Source: Halorubrum vacuolatum
GTDB taxonomy: Archaea > Halobacteriota > Halobacteria > Halobacteriales > Haloferacaceae
Direction: 5' to 3'
Assembly: GCF_900188065.1 (NCBI RefSeq)
Contig: NZ_FZNQ01000001.1
Location: 124,001-188,000 of the forward strand
Length of the DNA: 64,000 bases
Shown here one piece after another: positions 52,318 to 62,900 of the stretch. The first letter of the stretch is position 1. Every line of letters starts with the position of its first letter. The position numbers and the translations under genes were made by a program. The notes under the pieces are model-generated. The model was not told where the DNA came from. It saw only the letters and a list, made by a program, of their open reading frames with translations, and did no database searches.

Positions 52318-54729
52318 GTGTCGGATCCCATCGATTGGCTCCGCGAGCGACCCTCTTATGCCGGACAGATCGTCGACCATCGTCGTTTTGAGGCCCGCGA
52401 GCCACGCTTTTCGGATATCGAACTGGCCCCCCGACTGGCGGACGCGCTCGCCGAGCGCGGCGTCGATCGCTTATATACCCATCAGGCGACGGCGATCGAG
52501 GCGGCCCGCGACGGCGACGACGTCGTGCTCGCCACCGAGACGGCGAGCGGCAAATCGCTCGCGTATACCGTCCCCGCCTTCGAGGCCGCGATGGACCACG
52601 GGGGTCGGACCCTGTATATCGCCCCGCAGAACGCGCTGATCGCCGACCAGGAGGAGTCGCTCTCGGCGCTCTCCCGCGACCTCGGGTTCGCGAGCGGCGT
52701 CGCCGTCGATTCCTACACCGGCCGGCTCACGCGCGCCGAAAAGCGGGCCGTCAGGGACCGGCAACCGACGGTGGTGCTCTCGAACCCCGACATGCTCCAC
52801 TACGGGCTTCTGCCCTACGCCGGGCGGCTCTGGGAGTGGTTCTTCTCCTCGCTCGAGTACGTCGTGATCGACGAGATACACGGCTATCGCGGCGTCTTCG
52901 GCTCGCAGGTCGCCATGACGCTTCGGCGGCTCGCGCGAACCTGCGAACGGTTCGGCTCGCGTCCACAGTTCATCTGCTGTTCGGCCACGATCGGCAATCC
53001 CGTCGAGCACGTCGCGACCGTCACGGGCCGCGATCCGGGCGCGATCACGCTCGTCGACGACGACACCTCCGGGCGCGGCCCGCGCGACTGGGTGCTCTGG
53101 AACCCTCCCGAGTACGACGACGACTGGGCCGACCGCGGGCAGGGCCGGCGACGGTCGAGCCACACCGAGAGCAAGCGGCTCTTCGCCGACCTCGTCGCGT
53201 CGGGCCGACAGACGCTCACCTTCACGCGCTCACGGCAGACCGCCGAGCGCTACGCGACCGAGAGCGCCGCGGAACTCCGACGACGGGGGGATCACGACCT
53301 CGCCGGCCGGGTCGGCGCGTATCAGGCTGCCCTCCGGGACGACCGCCGGCGCGAGATCGAATCGAAACTGCACGACGGCGAGTTACGGGGTGTGTGGTCG
53401 ACGAACGCGCTCGAACTCGGCGTCGACGTCGGCGGGCTCGACGCCGTGATCCTCGACGGCTATCCAGGGACGCGGATGTCGACCTTCCAGCGGGCGGGCC
53501 GGGCCGGCCGCGGCGACGACCCGGCGCTTATCGTCCTCGTCGCGGGCGAGGACGGCCTCGATCAGTACCTGATGGAGCACCCGGACGACCTCTTCACCGC
53601 CCCGCCCGAGGACGCGATCTGTGACCCCGAAAACGACCGGCTCCTCCCGCGCCACGTCGCCTGCGCGGCCGACGAGTCCTGGCTCTCGACCGACGACGAG
53701 ACGCACTTCGGCGAGTCTTTTCCGGGGATCGTCGCCGACCTGACGGAGACCGGGACGCTGACGCGACGGTCCACCGCCGAGGGCCCCCGCTGGATCCACA
53801 GCGACGGGGGGAACCCGCAACACGGGATGAACCTGCGTACCGCGGACGACCGCGAGGTCGATCTGATCGTCGAAGGGTCGAACGAGACCGTCGCCTCCCT
53901 CGGGCTCGCGGACGCCCTGCGGGACGCCCACCCGGGCGCGATCTATCACCAGCAGGGACGGACCTACGAGGTCGTCGAACTCGATCTCGACCGCGACGTG
54001 GCCAGGCTGCGCTCCTCGTGGGCGGACTACTACACGCAGGTGCTCACGGACAAGGACATCGTCGTCGAATCGGACCGTCGGGAGCGTGTTCTCGACGCCC
54101 GCCCCGACGTCCCGATCCGCTTCGCGGACGTGACGGTGACCGAACGGGTGACCGGATTCGTCCGCCGGGACCGCACGACGGGCGAGTCGCTCGGGGAGTC
54201 GACGCTCGCGCTGCCGCCCACGACGCTGCGGACGACGGCGCTGTATTTCCCGGTGCCCGCGGACATCGAATCGGAGATGCGGGCGATGGGGGCGGGCGAG
54301 GGCGACAACGAAGCCGGAGATATCGACGAAGACAACGACAACCACGGAGGCATCGGAACCCACGCGTTCAACGGCGGCATCCACGCCGCGGAACACGGCC
54401 TGATCTCGCTGTTTCCGTTTCACCTGCTCTGTGATCGCCGTGACGTGGGCGGGATCTCGACGCCCGCACACCCCCACACGGCCGGGCCGGCGATCTTCAT
54501 CTACGACGGCTATCCGGGCGGCGTCGGACTGACGCGACGCGGCCATGACCGGTTCGAGGAACTCGCGGTCCGAACCGCCCGGCTCATCGACGGCTGTGGG
54601 TGTGCTGACGGCTGTCCGTCCTGTGTCCAGTCGCCACACTGTGGCAACGCCAACGAGCCGTTGGCGAAGGCGCCGGCGGTTCAGCTCCTTCGGTCGCTGG
54701 TTCCGGATCGACCGGGCGGGCCGGCGTAA
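52318..54729 (+). CDS. DEAD/DEAH helicase with DUF1998 domain (Hrq1/MrfA-like)
   Basis: An 803-residue superfamily 2 helicase starting at GTG 52318. Motif I is TETASGKSLAYTVPAFEAAM and motif II is VIDEIHGYRG (DEIH). The second RecA domain has GVWSTNALELGVDVGGLDAV and FQRAGRAGRGDDPALIVLVA (motifs V and VI). The C-terminal DUF1998 region ends with four cysteines in DGCGCADGCPSCVQSPHCGN that likely bind zinc. This order is that of Hrq1 in yeast and MrfA in bacteria, which act in DNA crosslink repair. It is the only obvious repair gene here. A Gly/Asp/Asn-rich insert lies around residues 657-685. Confidence 0.92.
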   Translation: MSDPIDWLRERPSYAGQIVDHRRFEAREPRFSDIELAPRLADALAERGVDRLYTHQATAIEAARDGDDVVLATETASGKSLAYTVPAFEAAMDHGGRTLYIAPQNALIADQEESLSALSRDLGFASGVAVDSYTGRLTRAEKRAVRDRQPTVVLSNPDMLHYGLLPYAGRLWEWFFSSLEYVVIDEIHGYRGVFGSQVAMTLRRLARTCERFGSRPQFICCSATIGNPVEHVATVTGRDPGAITLVDDDTSGRGPRDWVLWNPPEYDDDWADRGQGRRRSSHTESKRLFADLVASGRQTLTFTRSRQTAERYATESAAELRRRGDHDLAGRVGAYQAALRDDRRREIESKLHDGELRGVWSTNALELGVDVGGLDAVILDGYPGTRMSTFQRAGRAGRGDDPALIVLVAGEDGLDQYLMEHPDDLFTAPPEDAICDPENDRLLPRHVACAADESWLSTDDETHFGESFPGIVADLTETGTLTRRSTAEGPRWIHSDGGNPQHGMNLRTADDREVDLIVEGSNETVASLGLADALRDAHPGAIYHQQGRTYEVVELDLDRDVARLRSSWADYYTQVLTDKDIVVESDRRERVLDARPDVPIRFADVTVTERVTGFVRRDRTTGESLGESTLALPPTTLRTTALYFPVPADIESEMRAMGAGEGDNEAGDIDEDNDNHGGIGTHAFNGGIHAAEHGLISLFPFHLLCDRRDVGGISTPAHPHTAGPAIFIYDGYPGGVGLTRRGHDRFEELAVRTARLIDGCGCADGCPSCVQSPHCGNANEPLAKAPAVQLLRSLVPDRPGGPA

Positions 54730-54756
54730 TTCGCCGACAGGATGACGACACTCGCT

Positions 54757-54987
54757 GGTGTGGTGGCGCCATACGTCGGTGGAATGGCGTCACGTGTCGG
54801 TGGAACGGCGTCACGTGTCGGTGGAATGGCGTCACTCGTCGGTGGAATGGCGCCACTCGCCGGTGGAATGGCGCCACTCGCCGGTGGAATGGCGCCACTC
54901 GCCGGTGGAATGGCGCCACTCGCCGGTGGAATGGCGCCACTCGTCGGTGGGATGGCGCCATTCGTCGGTTGAATGGCGTCATCCCGG
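54757..54987. repeat. eleven-unit 21-bp tandem repeat between convergent genes
   Basis: Eleven 21-bp units run from 54757 to 54987. Units 5-8 (54841-54924) are identical; the outer ones differ by a few bases. Each central unit begins GGTGGAATGGCGCCACT and contains the palindrome TGGCGCCA. As 21 is a multiple of three, both strands stay open, producing false frames with GGMAPLA or HRRVAPF heptads. It fills the gap between the helicase (ending at 54729) and the GH13 gene (ending at 55003). No spacers are present, so it is not a CRISPR. Confidence 0.95.
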
Positions 54988-55002
54988 CAGATCGCCGTCC
55001 GC

Positions 55003-57714
55003 CTACACCCGCCAAACGATCGCGTCGGCGGTTTCGAGCGTGACGGTATCGCCCGACTCGCCCGACTCAGGCTCAACTGCCGGCGGCGCGAGCACGACCC
55101 GCCACCCGTCGTCGGGCTCGGGAACGTCCGCTTCGGCCTCGACATCGACGCCCGCGAGGTCATCGCGCACCTCCGTGAGGAGGCCCTCTACATCGACCTC
55201 GACGGGCGTCCCTTCGACGTTACAGGCGACCAGTAGGTCCTCGTCGCCCTCGGGGTCCCGCCGGAGCGCGTAATAAAGGACCGTCCCCTCAGTGGGGTGT
55301 CGATAGCCGAACGTCTCCCCCCGCTCGGGGTCGACGTCCTCGCGCAGCCACGGGCGCTCCTGTCTGAACTCCCGCACCGCGCGGTCGAAGGCGGTCCGCT
55401 CGTCGTCCTGTGTCCCGTGCCAGCGGTCCAAGACGAAGTACTCGCTCACGTCCGCGCTCCAGGCGAACGAGAAGGTCTGCAGATCGGCGGCGGTGAGGTC
55501 ATCGCCCATCGGCGTCCCCTGCACGGAGAGCAGCTCGGCGATGGTGTCCACGTCGTAGCCGGTGGCATCGACGAGCGAGGCGAGCGTCCGCGCGAACCAG
55601 CGCAACTCGCCGCGGTTCGAAAAGCCGAGCGCCTTCAGCCGTGCGAAGTCGTCGCCGTCGGCGAACGCCCCTTCGGGGATGTGCCAGTCGATCCACGGGG
55701 CCTCCTCGGCGACGACCTTCACGTTCCAGATCGGGTCCGTGTCGCGGACGAACCCCCACGGCGCTCGGTGGTTCGCGTGCAGGAAGTCCATCGGCACGCC
55801 GGGCATGGCGACGTGGAACCAGACGAGCGCCGCAGGGCTGTCGTACGCCTCTCGGATCGTCTCCGGCGGCGTGTCGGCCAGATACGGGTTGATAAGCGCG
55901 CCGCTCCAGTCGTCGGAGATCTGCACCTGTGATCCGCGCCGCAGCGTATCGTGATTCGCCACGCCGGTGATCCACTGGCTGCCGAACTCGCCGACCTCCT
56001 TCATTCGCCACCACTTCGTCGCCCAAAAGGTGAGCAGCGCCGGCTTGTTGTGGGCGAACGTGACCGGCGACCACTGGAACGCGTGCGGATGCTGCTCGAT
56101 GAGCGTCCGATACGTCGAGGCCAACTCCCAGTCCTCGCGCGGCCACGGGCGGCCGTCCTCGTAGATCATCCACGGGCGGTACTCGGTTCCCGCCACGGTC
56201 TGGGTCACCTCGTCCATCCGCGCGAGGAACGCGTCGTCGTGGAACTCCTCGCCGGTCTCGGCGTCGTGATAGGTAAAATCCTGTGCGCCGTCGACGCGGA
56301 TCCCGTCCGCCCCGAACGCCATCTTGCGCCGCTGGAGCTCCAGGAGGATCGCCCGGACGACCGGCTGCCGATAATCGAGGTGAAGCCCGTACATCCCCGG
56401 CCCCTCGAAAAACGGCGACGGGAGCAGTTCGTCGGCGGCATTATCGGCGTGACCCAGCGCAACGTCGAAGACGACCCGGATCGGGTCGGGCATGGCGTGA
56501 CAGGCGGCGATGAACTCGACCAGCTCGTCGGGACGGCCGGTCTCCAGGATCGCCGGGTTCGCCGCCGAGAAGGCGCTCACGACCACGTCGTAGCCCCAGT
56601 TCGTCTGATCGGGCCGTTTCAGCCCCACGGTCACGCGTTCGGCGTCGGCGTCGCGGTCGAAGGCGTCGTGGATGGCGGGTTCGTCTGCGGACGTGTCATC
56701 GGTGTCGCCGTCGGCGGTACTGTCCCCGTCGCCGACAGCCGACCGGTCCACGTCCTCCGTCGCCCCCTCGTACGCGCCGCCGGGCCGCCAGTACCACTGC
56801 CGGTCATACGCCTGCGTGAGTGGCTCGACGGGCATCACCTGGACGGCGTCGTAGCCGGCGTAGTTGCGCTCGTGTGGGTCGAGTGGCTCGCCCGATCGCA
56901 GCTTCTCGCCGATGGTTTCGAACCGCTCGGCGAGCGCGCGAAGCGACCCCTCCGCGGTCGTGGTCCCCGGATGGATCTCGAGCATGCTCGTCGCGGGCTC
57001 AACCCGCGGGAGGCCGTCGTCCTCGGTCGTCGGCAGCGCCTCGTCGTCGGTGCCGAACGACCGGAAGTGCTCGCGGTCCGGTCGGGTCGCATCGAGGTGC
57101 GGCCAGTCGTACACCTCGGCGGGCGCGAACGTGCCGAACGGAACCGAGTACGCGAGCGGGTCGCGAACGACGCTCCAGCCGCCGTCGCTCGATCCCTCCC
57201 CGTCCGGACCCTCGTCACTCGGGGACGGATACACGAGCTGATAGAGCGCGCCGAGCCGGTCGCCGGTTCCGACGGGCACGTCCTCGACGGCGACCCAGTG
57301 GAACTCGCCGTCGCGCTCGACGGGGAGCCGGCGAACCGCGAATTCGGTCTCCCGGAGATCATCGCGTCCCGGGTCGACACTCCCATCCTGTCCGTCCTGC
57401 CCGTCTTGCCCATCCTCACCGAGCGGGACGAACAGCTCCAGACGGACGTTCTCCGTGGGGACGCCGTCGGCGACGAGGTCCGGTGTCCAGAAACCGAAGG
57501 CGACTCCCGCGGGCGGATCCTCGGCTGGGTCGGCGTCCGGTGGACGAATCGGCTGTGCGCCCAGCCGCTCAGCTATCCGTCTCGCGGCAGCGAACTCGTC
57601 CTCGGCTCGTTTCCGATCGTCCTTCGCCTGCGCGACGAGTTCGGCGGTGTGTTCGGGGAGGATCGAAGGCTCCGCGGGCCCGTCACCGCCGGCCTCGAAC
57701 GGCGTCTGCGTCAC
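55003..57714 (-). CDS. GH13 glycoside hydrolase, possible glucosylglycerol hydrolase
   Basis: A 903-residue protein from the GTG at 57714, which has a GGAGG about 10 nt upstream. The GH13 barrel residues are visible: FGADGIRVDGAQDFTYHDAE (nucleophile Asp), MIYEDGRPWPREDWELASTY (acid/base Glu) and ITGVANHDTLRRGSQVQI (third Asp). Residues about 50-200 form an N-terminal beta domain and contain a short GQD tripeptide repeat near residue 106. The end is a C-terminal beta domain. The IRVDGAQDF motif and overall length recall the GghA-type glucosylglycerol hydrolases, but this is by memory and a plain alpha-glucan role is possible. It follows the GH13 gene at 57718-59751 after 3 nt in the same operon. 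Confidence 0.8.
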   Translation of the reverse strand: MTQTPFEAGGDGPAEPSILPEHTAELVAQAKDDRKRAEDEFAAARRIAERLGAQPIRPPDADPAEDPPAGVAFGFWTPDLVADGVPTENVRLELFVPLGEDGQDGQDGQDGSVDPGRDDLRETEFAVRRLPVERDGEFHWVAVEDVPVGTGDRLGALYQLVYPSPSDEGPDGEGSSDGGWSVVRDPLAYSVPFGTFAPAEVYDWPHLDATRPDREHFRSFGTDDEALPTTEDDGLPRVEPATSMLEIHPGTTTAEGSLRALAERFETIGEKLRSGEPLDPHERNYAGYDAVQVMPVEPLTQAYDRQWYWRPGGAYEGATEDVDRSAVGDGDSTADGDTDDTSADEPAIHDAFDRDADAERVTVGLKRPDQTNWGYDVVVSAFSAANPAILETGRPDELVEFIAACHAMPDPIRVVFDVALGHADNAADELLPSPFFEGPGMYGLHLDYRQPVVRAILLELQRRKMAFGADGIRVDGAQDFTYHDAETGEEFHDDAFLARMDEVTQTVAGTEYRPWMIYEDGRPWPREDWELASTYRTLIEQHPHAFQWSPVTFAHNKPALLTFWATKWWRMKEVGEFGSQWITGVANHDTLRRGSQVQISDDWSGALINPYLADTPPETIREAYDSPAALVWFHVAMPGVPMDFLHANHRAPWGFVRDTDPIWNVKVVAEEAPWIDWHIPEGAFADGDDFARLKALGFSNRGELRWFARTLASLVDATGYDVDTIAELLSVQGTPMGDDLTAADLQTFSFAWSADVSEYFVLDRWHGTQDDERTAFDRAVREFRQERPWLREDVDPERGETFGYRHPTEGTVLYYALRRDPEGDEDLLVACNVEGTPVEVDVEGLLTEVRDDLAGVDVEAEADVPEPDDGWRVVLAPPAVEPESGESGDTVTLETADAIVWRV

Positions 57715-57717
57715 GGT

Positions 57718-59751
57718 TCAGTCCTCCAGCGGCACGACGGCGACGTCGTCGGCGAGGATCCGCTCCTCCCCGTCGGCGTCGACCGTGACGCAGGACTCCC
57801 CGGTCACGACGTTGGTTTCACCGTGGGCGGCGTCGACCGCGACGGCCGCCTCGCCCAGCGAGAAGTTCAACACGACGACGAACGACTCCGTCTCGCCCTC
57901 CCGCTGGAAGGCGACGACGTCGTTCGGGTGGACGGTCTCGCCGTCGGCGATGAGCGGTCGCTCCGTCAGGTCGCCGCTGGCGACGTGGTAGCCGACGCGG
58001 GAGAGGTCGCCCGCGGGTCCGAGCGCCGGATGCTCGGCGTGGGTCGCGAGCAGCCGTTCGTATCGCTCCCGTACCTCATCGCGGGCGTGATCCCACGCGA
58101 TGTCGTCGCGCCGACCGCGCTGGCCGATCTCCTGACCGGCATAGACCATCGGGACGCCGGGCAGCGTCACCGTCGCCGCACCCGCGGCGGCCGCGGCCGC
58201 GTCGCCACATTCGACGCGATAGCGCGTCTCGTCGTGGTTCTCGATGTACTGCAGGAAGCCGGCGTGATCGGGGAAGCCGACCCGTGCGCGCTGTTCGATC
58301 GCGTCGAGGAGGGATTCGGCGGGCTCCGCGCCGCGGCCGACCTGCCGAAGCTGGAAGTAGAGGGTCGCATCGAAGTGAACGTCGAACATCCCCTCGTGGA
58401 AGTCGGCGATATAGGGGATCGTCTCGTCCATCAACAGGAACTCCCGATCGATATCTTTCACCCGGTCGCGAAGCTCGCGCCAGAACGACTCCGGCACCGC
58501 CCACGCCATGTCACACCGGAAGCCGTCGACGAGCGGGGCCCACTCGTCTATCACGTCGAGGAGGAACCGCCTGACGTGGAGGTTCTCGTGGTTTAAGTTC
58601 GCGATCAGCTCCCAATCGAAGTAGGTGCCCGGCTCGCCGGACTCCTGCCACTCGTAGCGGTCGCGGTAGGGCGAATCCGGATCCTGATACGCATCCTCGA
58701 ACCATCGGTGGTCGCGGGCGGTGTGGTTGGCGACGAAATCGAACAGCACACGGAGGCCGTGGTCGTGTGCGGTCTCGACGAGCGCCTCGTAGTCCGCACG
58801 TGTGCCGAGGTCGCCGGCGACGTCGAAGAAGTCGACGATGTTGTAGCCGTGCGGCTTTCCGTCGTGTTGGAGGACGGGCGTCAACCAGAGCGTGTCGACG
58901 CCGAGGTCGGCCAGTTCGGGGATCCGATCGGCGATGGCGTCGAACGTCTCGCCGGGGGCGTCGGTGTCGGTGAACGTCCGGACGTACACCTCGTACACAC
59001 GGGCGTTTTCGGTCCATTCCGGGGGCTGGTTGAGCCGGATCGTCTCGAAGCCGTCGCGGGTCCGGTCGATCGCGACGGCGTCGGCGACGCTGAATCGGAG
59101 CTCCTGGCCGGGTTCACGGGCGACGGAGACGGCGTGGATCCGCAACCGGTCGGCGACGGTCGCCGCCGGCACCTCCAAGGTGGCTCCGTCGGTCGTCTCC
59201 GTCACCGATAGCGCGTCACGCGGGTTCGTCCGGCCCTCGACGACCGAGGCGGCGACGTCGCGGTCGTCGACGACGAAGGCCACGTCGAGATCGGACGCGT
59301 CGAGTTCGGAGTCGGGGTTCGGCTTCGCCGTCGCCTCCACGCGGACCGTTTCGCCCTCGGCATCCGCCGCGACCGCCGCGTCAAGTTGGACCCGCGGCGG
59401 CCCGGTCCCCTCGTGGGCCTGTTCGGCCGCGTAGTCGACCTCGGCGCGGTCGGCATCGCGATCGCGAAGCACGGTTCCGCTCCCGCCCGCGATGTCGACG
59501 TCCTCGTATGCGGCCGGGAACGCTCGGATCGTCAGCTGATGGTCGCCGTCGGGCCCTTTGAGCCCGAGCGTGAATCGCCCGGGTACGTCGGGGGTGAACT
59601 CGGTTACGGGGTTCTCGCCCACGGTCGCCTCGCTTCCGGGCGGCGATTCGATCACATGCCATTCGTACGTCGCTTCGGGGTCGGGATCGCGTGGTGCCAA
59701 CTGTGTCGTCTCGCCTGTCGAGAGAAACCGCGGCGGGCCAGGATGGTGCAT
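57718..59751 (-). CDS. GH13 alpha-amylase-family protein
   Basis: A 677-residue protein from the ATG at 59751; the longer frame is dubious. There is no signal peptide, so it is intracellular. Residues about 1-270 hold two beta domains, one PKD/Ig-like at the start (TYEWHVIESPPGSEATVG, FTPDVPGRFTLGLKGPDG). The GH13 barrel follows from about residue 255. Its conserved regions are VLFDFVANHTARDHRW, VDGFRCDMAWAVPESFW (nucleophile Asp), FLLMDETIPYIADFH (acid/base Glu) and FLQYIENHDETRY (Asp). It presumably breaks alpha-1,4-glucans together with the other two hydrolases of the locus. It is the first gene of a two-gene operon. Confidence 0.9.
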   Translation of the reverse strand: MHHPGPPRFLSTGETTQLAPRDPDPEATYEWHVIESPPGSEATVGENPVTEFTPDVPGRFTLGLKGPDGDHQLTIRAFPAAYEDVDIAGGSGTVLRDRDADRAEVDYAAEQAHEGTGPPRVQLDAAVAADAEGETVRVEATAKPNPDSELDASDLDVAFVVDDRDVAASVVEGRTNPRDALSVTETTDGATLEVPAATVADRLRIHAVSVAREPGQELRFSVADAVAIDRTRDGFETIRLNQPPEWTENARVYEVYVRTFTDTDAPGETFDAIADRIPELADLGVDTLWLTPVLQHDGKPHGYNIVDFFDVAGDLGTRADYEALVETAHDHGLRVLFDFVANHTARDHRWFEDAYQDPDSPYRDRYEWQESGEPGTYFDWELIANLNHENLHVRRFLLDVIDEWAPLVDGFRCDMAWAVPESFWRELRDRVKDIDREFLLMDETIPYIADFHEGMFDVHFDATLYFQLRQVGRGAEPAESLLDAIEQRARVGFPDHAGFLQYIENHDETRYRVECGDAAAAAAGAATVTLPGVPMVYAGQEIGQRGRRDDIAWDHARDEVRERYERLLATHAEHPALGPAGDLSRVGYHVASGDLTERPLIADGETVHPNDVVAFQREGETESFVVVLNFSLGEAAVAVDAAHGETNVVTGESCVTVDADGEERILADDVAVVPLED

Positions 59752-59906
59752 GCGGCAACACTCGTCACCCGGGGTCTTCGGTGTTACCATCTCCGGTATT
59801 TTTGACGATGCGATCCGCTCATCGCCCGATAGTGTACTCATACGGAGCTACAAACGGGATCGAGCCCTGTTGACCTCCTTCGTCAATGCTTTTGTCTCGG
59901 GGCACA

Positions 59907-59911
59907 GGAGG
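59907..59911 (+). promoter_or_regulatory. Shine-Dalgarno sequence before the GH15-like gene
   Basis: GGAGG at 59907-59911 lies 6 nt before the ATG at 59918, a good match to the 16S 3' end. This implies a leadered transcript, unlike most genes in the window, and it fixes the start. Confidence 0.6.
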
Positions 59912-59917
59912 ACGTGT

Positions 59918-62900
59918 ATGCGACTGAGAACGGCTCTCACGGAACACAAACGCCGCCACGGGGAACGGTTCCCCGCGGAGCGTTCCACGACGACGGGCGC
60001 GTTCACCGGCGACGGGGAGCGGCTGGTCTATATCGGGCGTCACGGCACGATCCATGACTGTTCGTACCCGCTATCGGGAATCGGCGGGATCGACCGGCTT
60101 CGTCTCGGGATCCTCGCCGGCGGCAGCGTCCGGTGGTTCGACGGGCTCGCCGCGACGCGACAGCACTACGACGACGACACGCCGCTCGTCGAGACCGAGT
60201 ACGACGCCGGCCGCTACACGGTCCATCAGTTCGATATCACGGTCGAGGGGACACATCTCACGCACGTCGAACTCCGTGGCGCCCCCCCGGCGGACGCGGA
60301 ACTCGTCGTCGCGTGTTCGTTCGCGCCCGACCTCGCGGAGGGACGCGTCGGCAACATCGTTCACCGGGAGGCCGGCCCCGCGGACGGACACGTCATAGAG
60401 GTGTTCCACCGCGCGGAGCACGACTTCCTCACCGCCTCGACGGGCCTCTCGTCGGCGCATGGCCAGCGACAGGACTCGCTCTCCGACTTGCTCGGAAGGG
60501 ACGACAATGGGTTCCCTCGACGGGGAGAGATCGACGACCACGAGGCGTCCCACCTGACGGGCGACGTCATCGCTCGCGCGCCGTTCGAACGCGAGGGACG
60601 CACGGAGCGCGTCACCGTCGCGACCGACACGGTGCTCGCCGATCCGGACGCCCGCGACGCCAATGGCCGTGCTCGCGAAGGGTGGATAGCCGACATCTCG
60701 GAAGCCGCTGCAACGTATTCGGCCGCTGACGATCTTCGGGAGGCGGCCGAGGCGAGGGGTCCGACGGTGCCGGAGGACGCCCCACGGCGGCCGCTCCTCG
60801 CGGCCGATCTGCGCACCCTCGATCTCCTCACCGCGTCCTCCGGCGCCCGGATCGCCGGGCCCGATTTCGATCCCTTCTATTCGAACTCCGGTGGGTACGG
60901 TTATACGTGGTTCCGCGACGACGCGGAGGTATCGAACGCCCTGCTCGCGGCCAGCGCGGAGCTCGATCTCCCTGCGGATGAGGAGCTGTCGACGACCGCG
61001 GACTTTTTCTGTGCGACCCAGGACGCCGACGGCAGCTGGCCCCACCGTGTCTGGGCCGACTCCGGCACGGTCGCGCCCGGCTGGGCGAACGCCCGTATCG
61101 AGGGCCCTGACGGCGACGTCGGCCCGGATGACCAGCTCGATCAGCCCGCGGCGGTCGTGGCGTTCCTCGCCCGTCTGCGGCGGACGACCGACCTCGATGA
61201 GCAACGACGCGACCGAGTCGATGCGGCCATCGCCGATGCGGTCGACTTCCTGATCGAAACCTGTGAGGAGGACGGGCTCCCACGCGCCTGTCAGAACTGC
61301 TGGGAGAACGCGATCGGTCGCTTCACCCATACCGGCGCGACGTACCTGCGTGCGTTCGCGGCGGTGGCGCGTGCGCCGGTCGATGACGACCTCCGTGCTC
61401 GCGCGGCGACGGCGGCGGATGCGGCCCTGCTCGGCCTCGACGGACGATGGATCCCCGAATCCGACCGCTTCCCGCAGCGGGCCTCCGAGGAGAGCCGGGA
61501 TACCCGGGCCGATTCCAGCACGTTCGGACTGGTGGACGGGCTCATCGAGTACGCCGCGCTCGCGGAGGAGCGCGCGGACGGCGAGGACGGAGAGGACGGG
61601 ACGGAGACGCTTCCCCCGATCGACGGCGACGTCGACCTCGAAACGTTCGTGGATCGAGTGCGGACGCACGTCCGGACGACGATCGATGCGCTCCGTCACG
61701 AGACGGCCGATGTCGAGGGGCTCGTGCGCTTCGTCGGCGACGACTGGCGGGTCGAAGAACAGGGACACGCGAAGGTGTGGTCCGTCGCGACCCTGTGGGG
61801 TGCGCTCGCGGCCGCCGAGCTCGGTGGCTTCCTGGTCGAGCGTGGCGAAAGCGGGGACTCGCTGTTCTCGGTCGCCCGCGAACTGTACACGCTCTGTGAG
61901 CCGAAGGGACCGCTTACGAACGAGGCGGGGCTGCTCGCCGAACAGGTGTTCGATAACGGCGACCTCGACAGCGCGACGCCGCTCGGCTGGTCACACGCCC
62001 TTCGGCTGCACGCCACGGTCACGCTCGCGCGGCATGGGAAGCTTCCGGTCCCATCCGAACGGCCGACGGGCCCGGAGGCCGCACCGCAGTGGACGACCGG
62101 CCGCAAGTTCGGGGTCGCCACGCCGGCGGATCACGGCGAGGAGGACCCCGTGCCCATCTGGTTCACGCTCACCGAGGGGGCGCTCACGGAGGCCCGATTC
62201 CCCCGGATCGACGTGATGAACCTCCGGACGTTCGACTTCCTGATCGCCGACCCCGAGACCGACTACACCGTCCGGACCTTCGATGAGACCCGCCACGTGA
62301 CGATGACGGAGACGATAGAGCGGACGACGGAACCCGCCGACGACCAGGCGCTCGCGTACACTCAGACGATCACGGAGACCGGCGACGGCCACGGTCACGA
62401 ATGGACGCTCACCGTCGAGTACGCCATCGATGTGGACGGGCAGGCGCTCCTTGCGGACGTCTCCTTCGAGGGATGCCGCGAGTACGACATCTACGCCGTG
62501 GCCGATACGACCCTCGGAAACGTCGGGGTCGACGACTACGGCCGGCGCGTCCCCGCGGTCGATCCGGAGGCGACGCCCGCGTCCGACGACATCGAGGCGA
62601 TCACCGCCGCCGGTGACCTCACGGACGGTGGCACCGTCCCCGCCGCGCAGTCGGCGGAGCCGAACACGGACACCGGGGCATACCATCTCATCGCGCGCAA
62701 CGCACATCCCGACCGCGAGCCCGGCAAGATCGTCGATGCGGACGGGGATCCCTTCGAGGTCGCGCTCGCGCTCGCGAGCGCCAGCCGGTTCGAGTGGGCG
62801 ACCGCCGCGCACGCGGGTGACGAGTCGCTGAGGACGCTTTTCACCACCGGCGAGCGCGACGACGGGGCCGACGAGGCGACCGGCAACCTCGTCCTCGCGG

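Noticed and set aside
54742-54972. Protein-coding reading of the 21-bp array (GGMAPLA heptads) and its antisense
   Set aside because: The unit is a multiple of three, so any frame that lacks a stop in one unit stays open. There is no start context, promoter or conserved flank.
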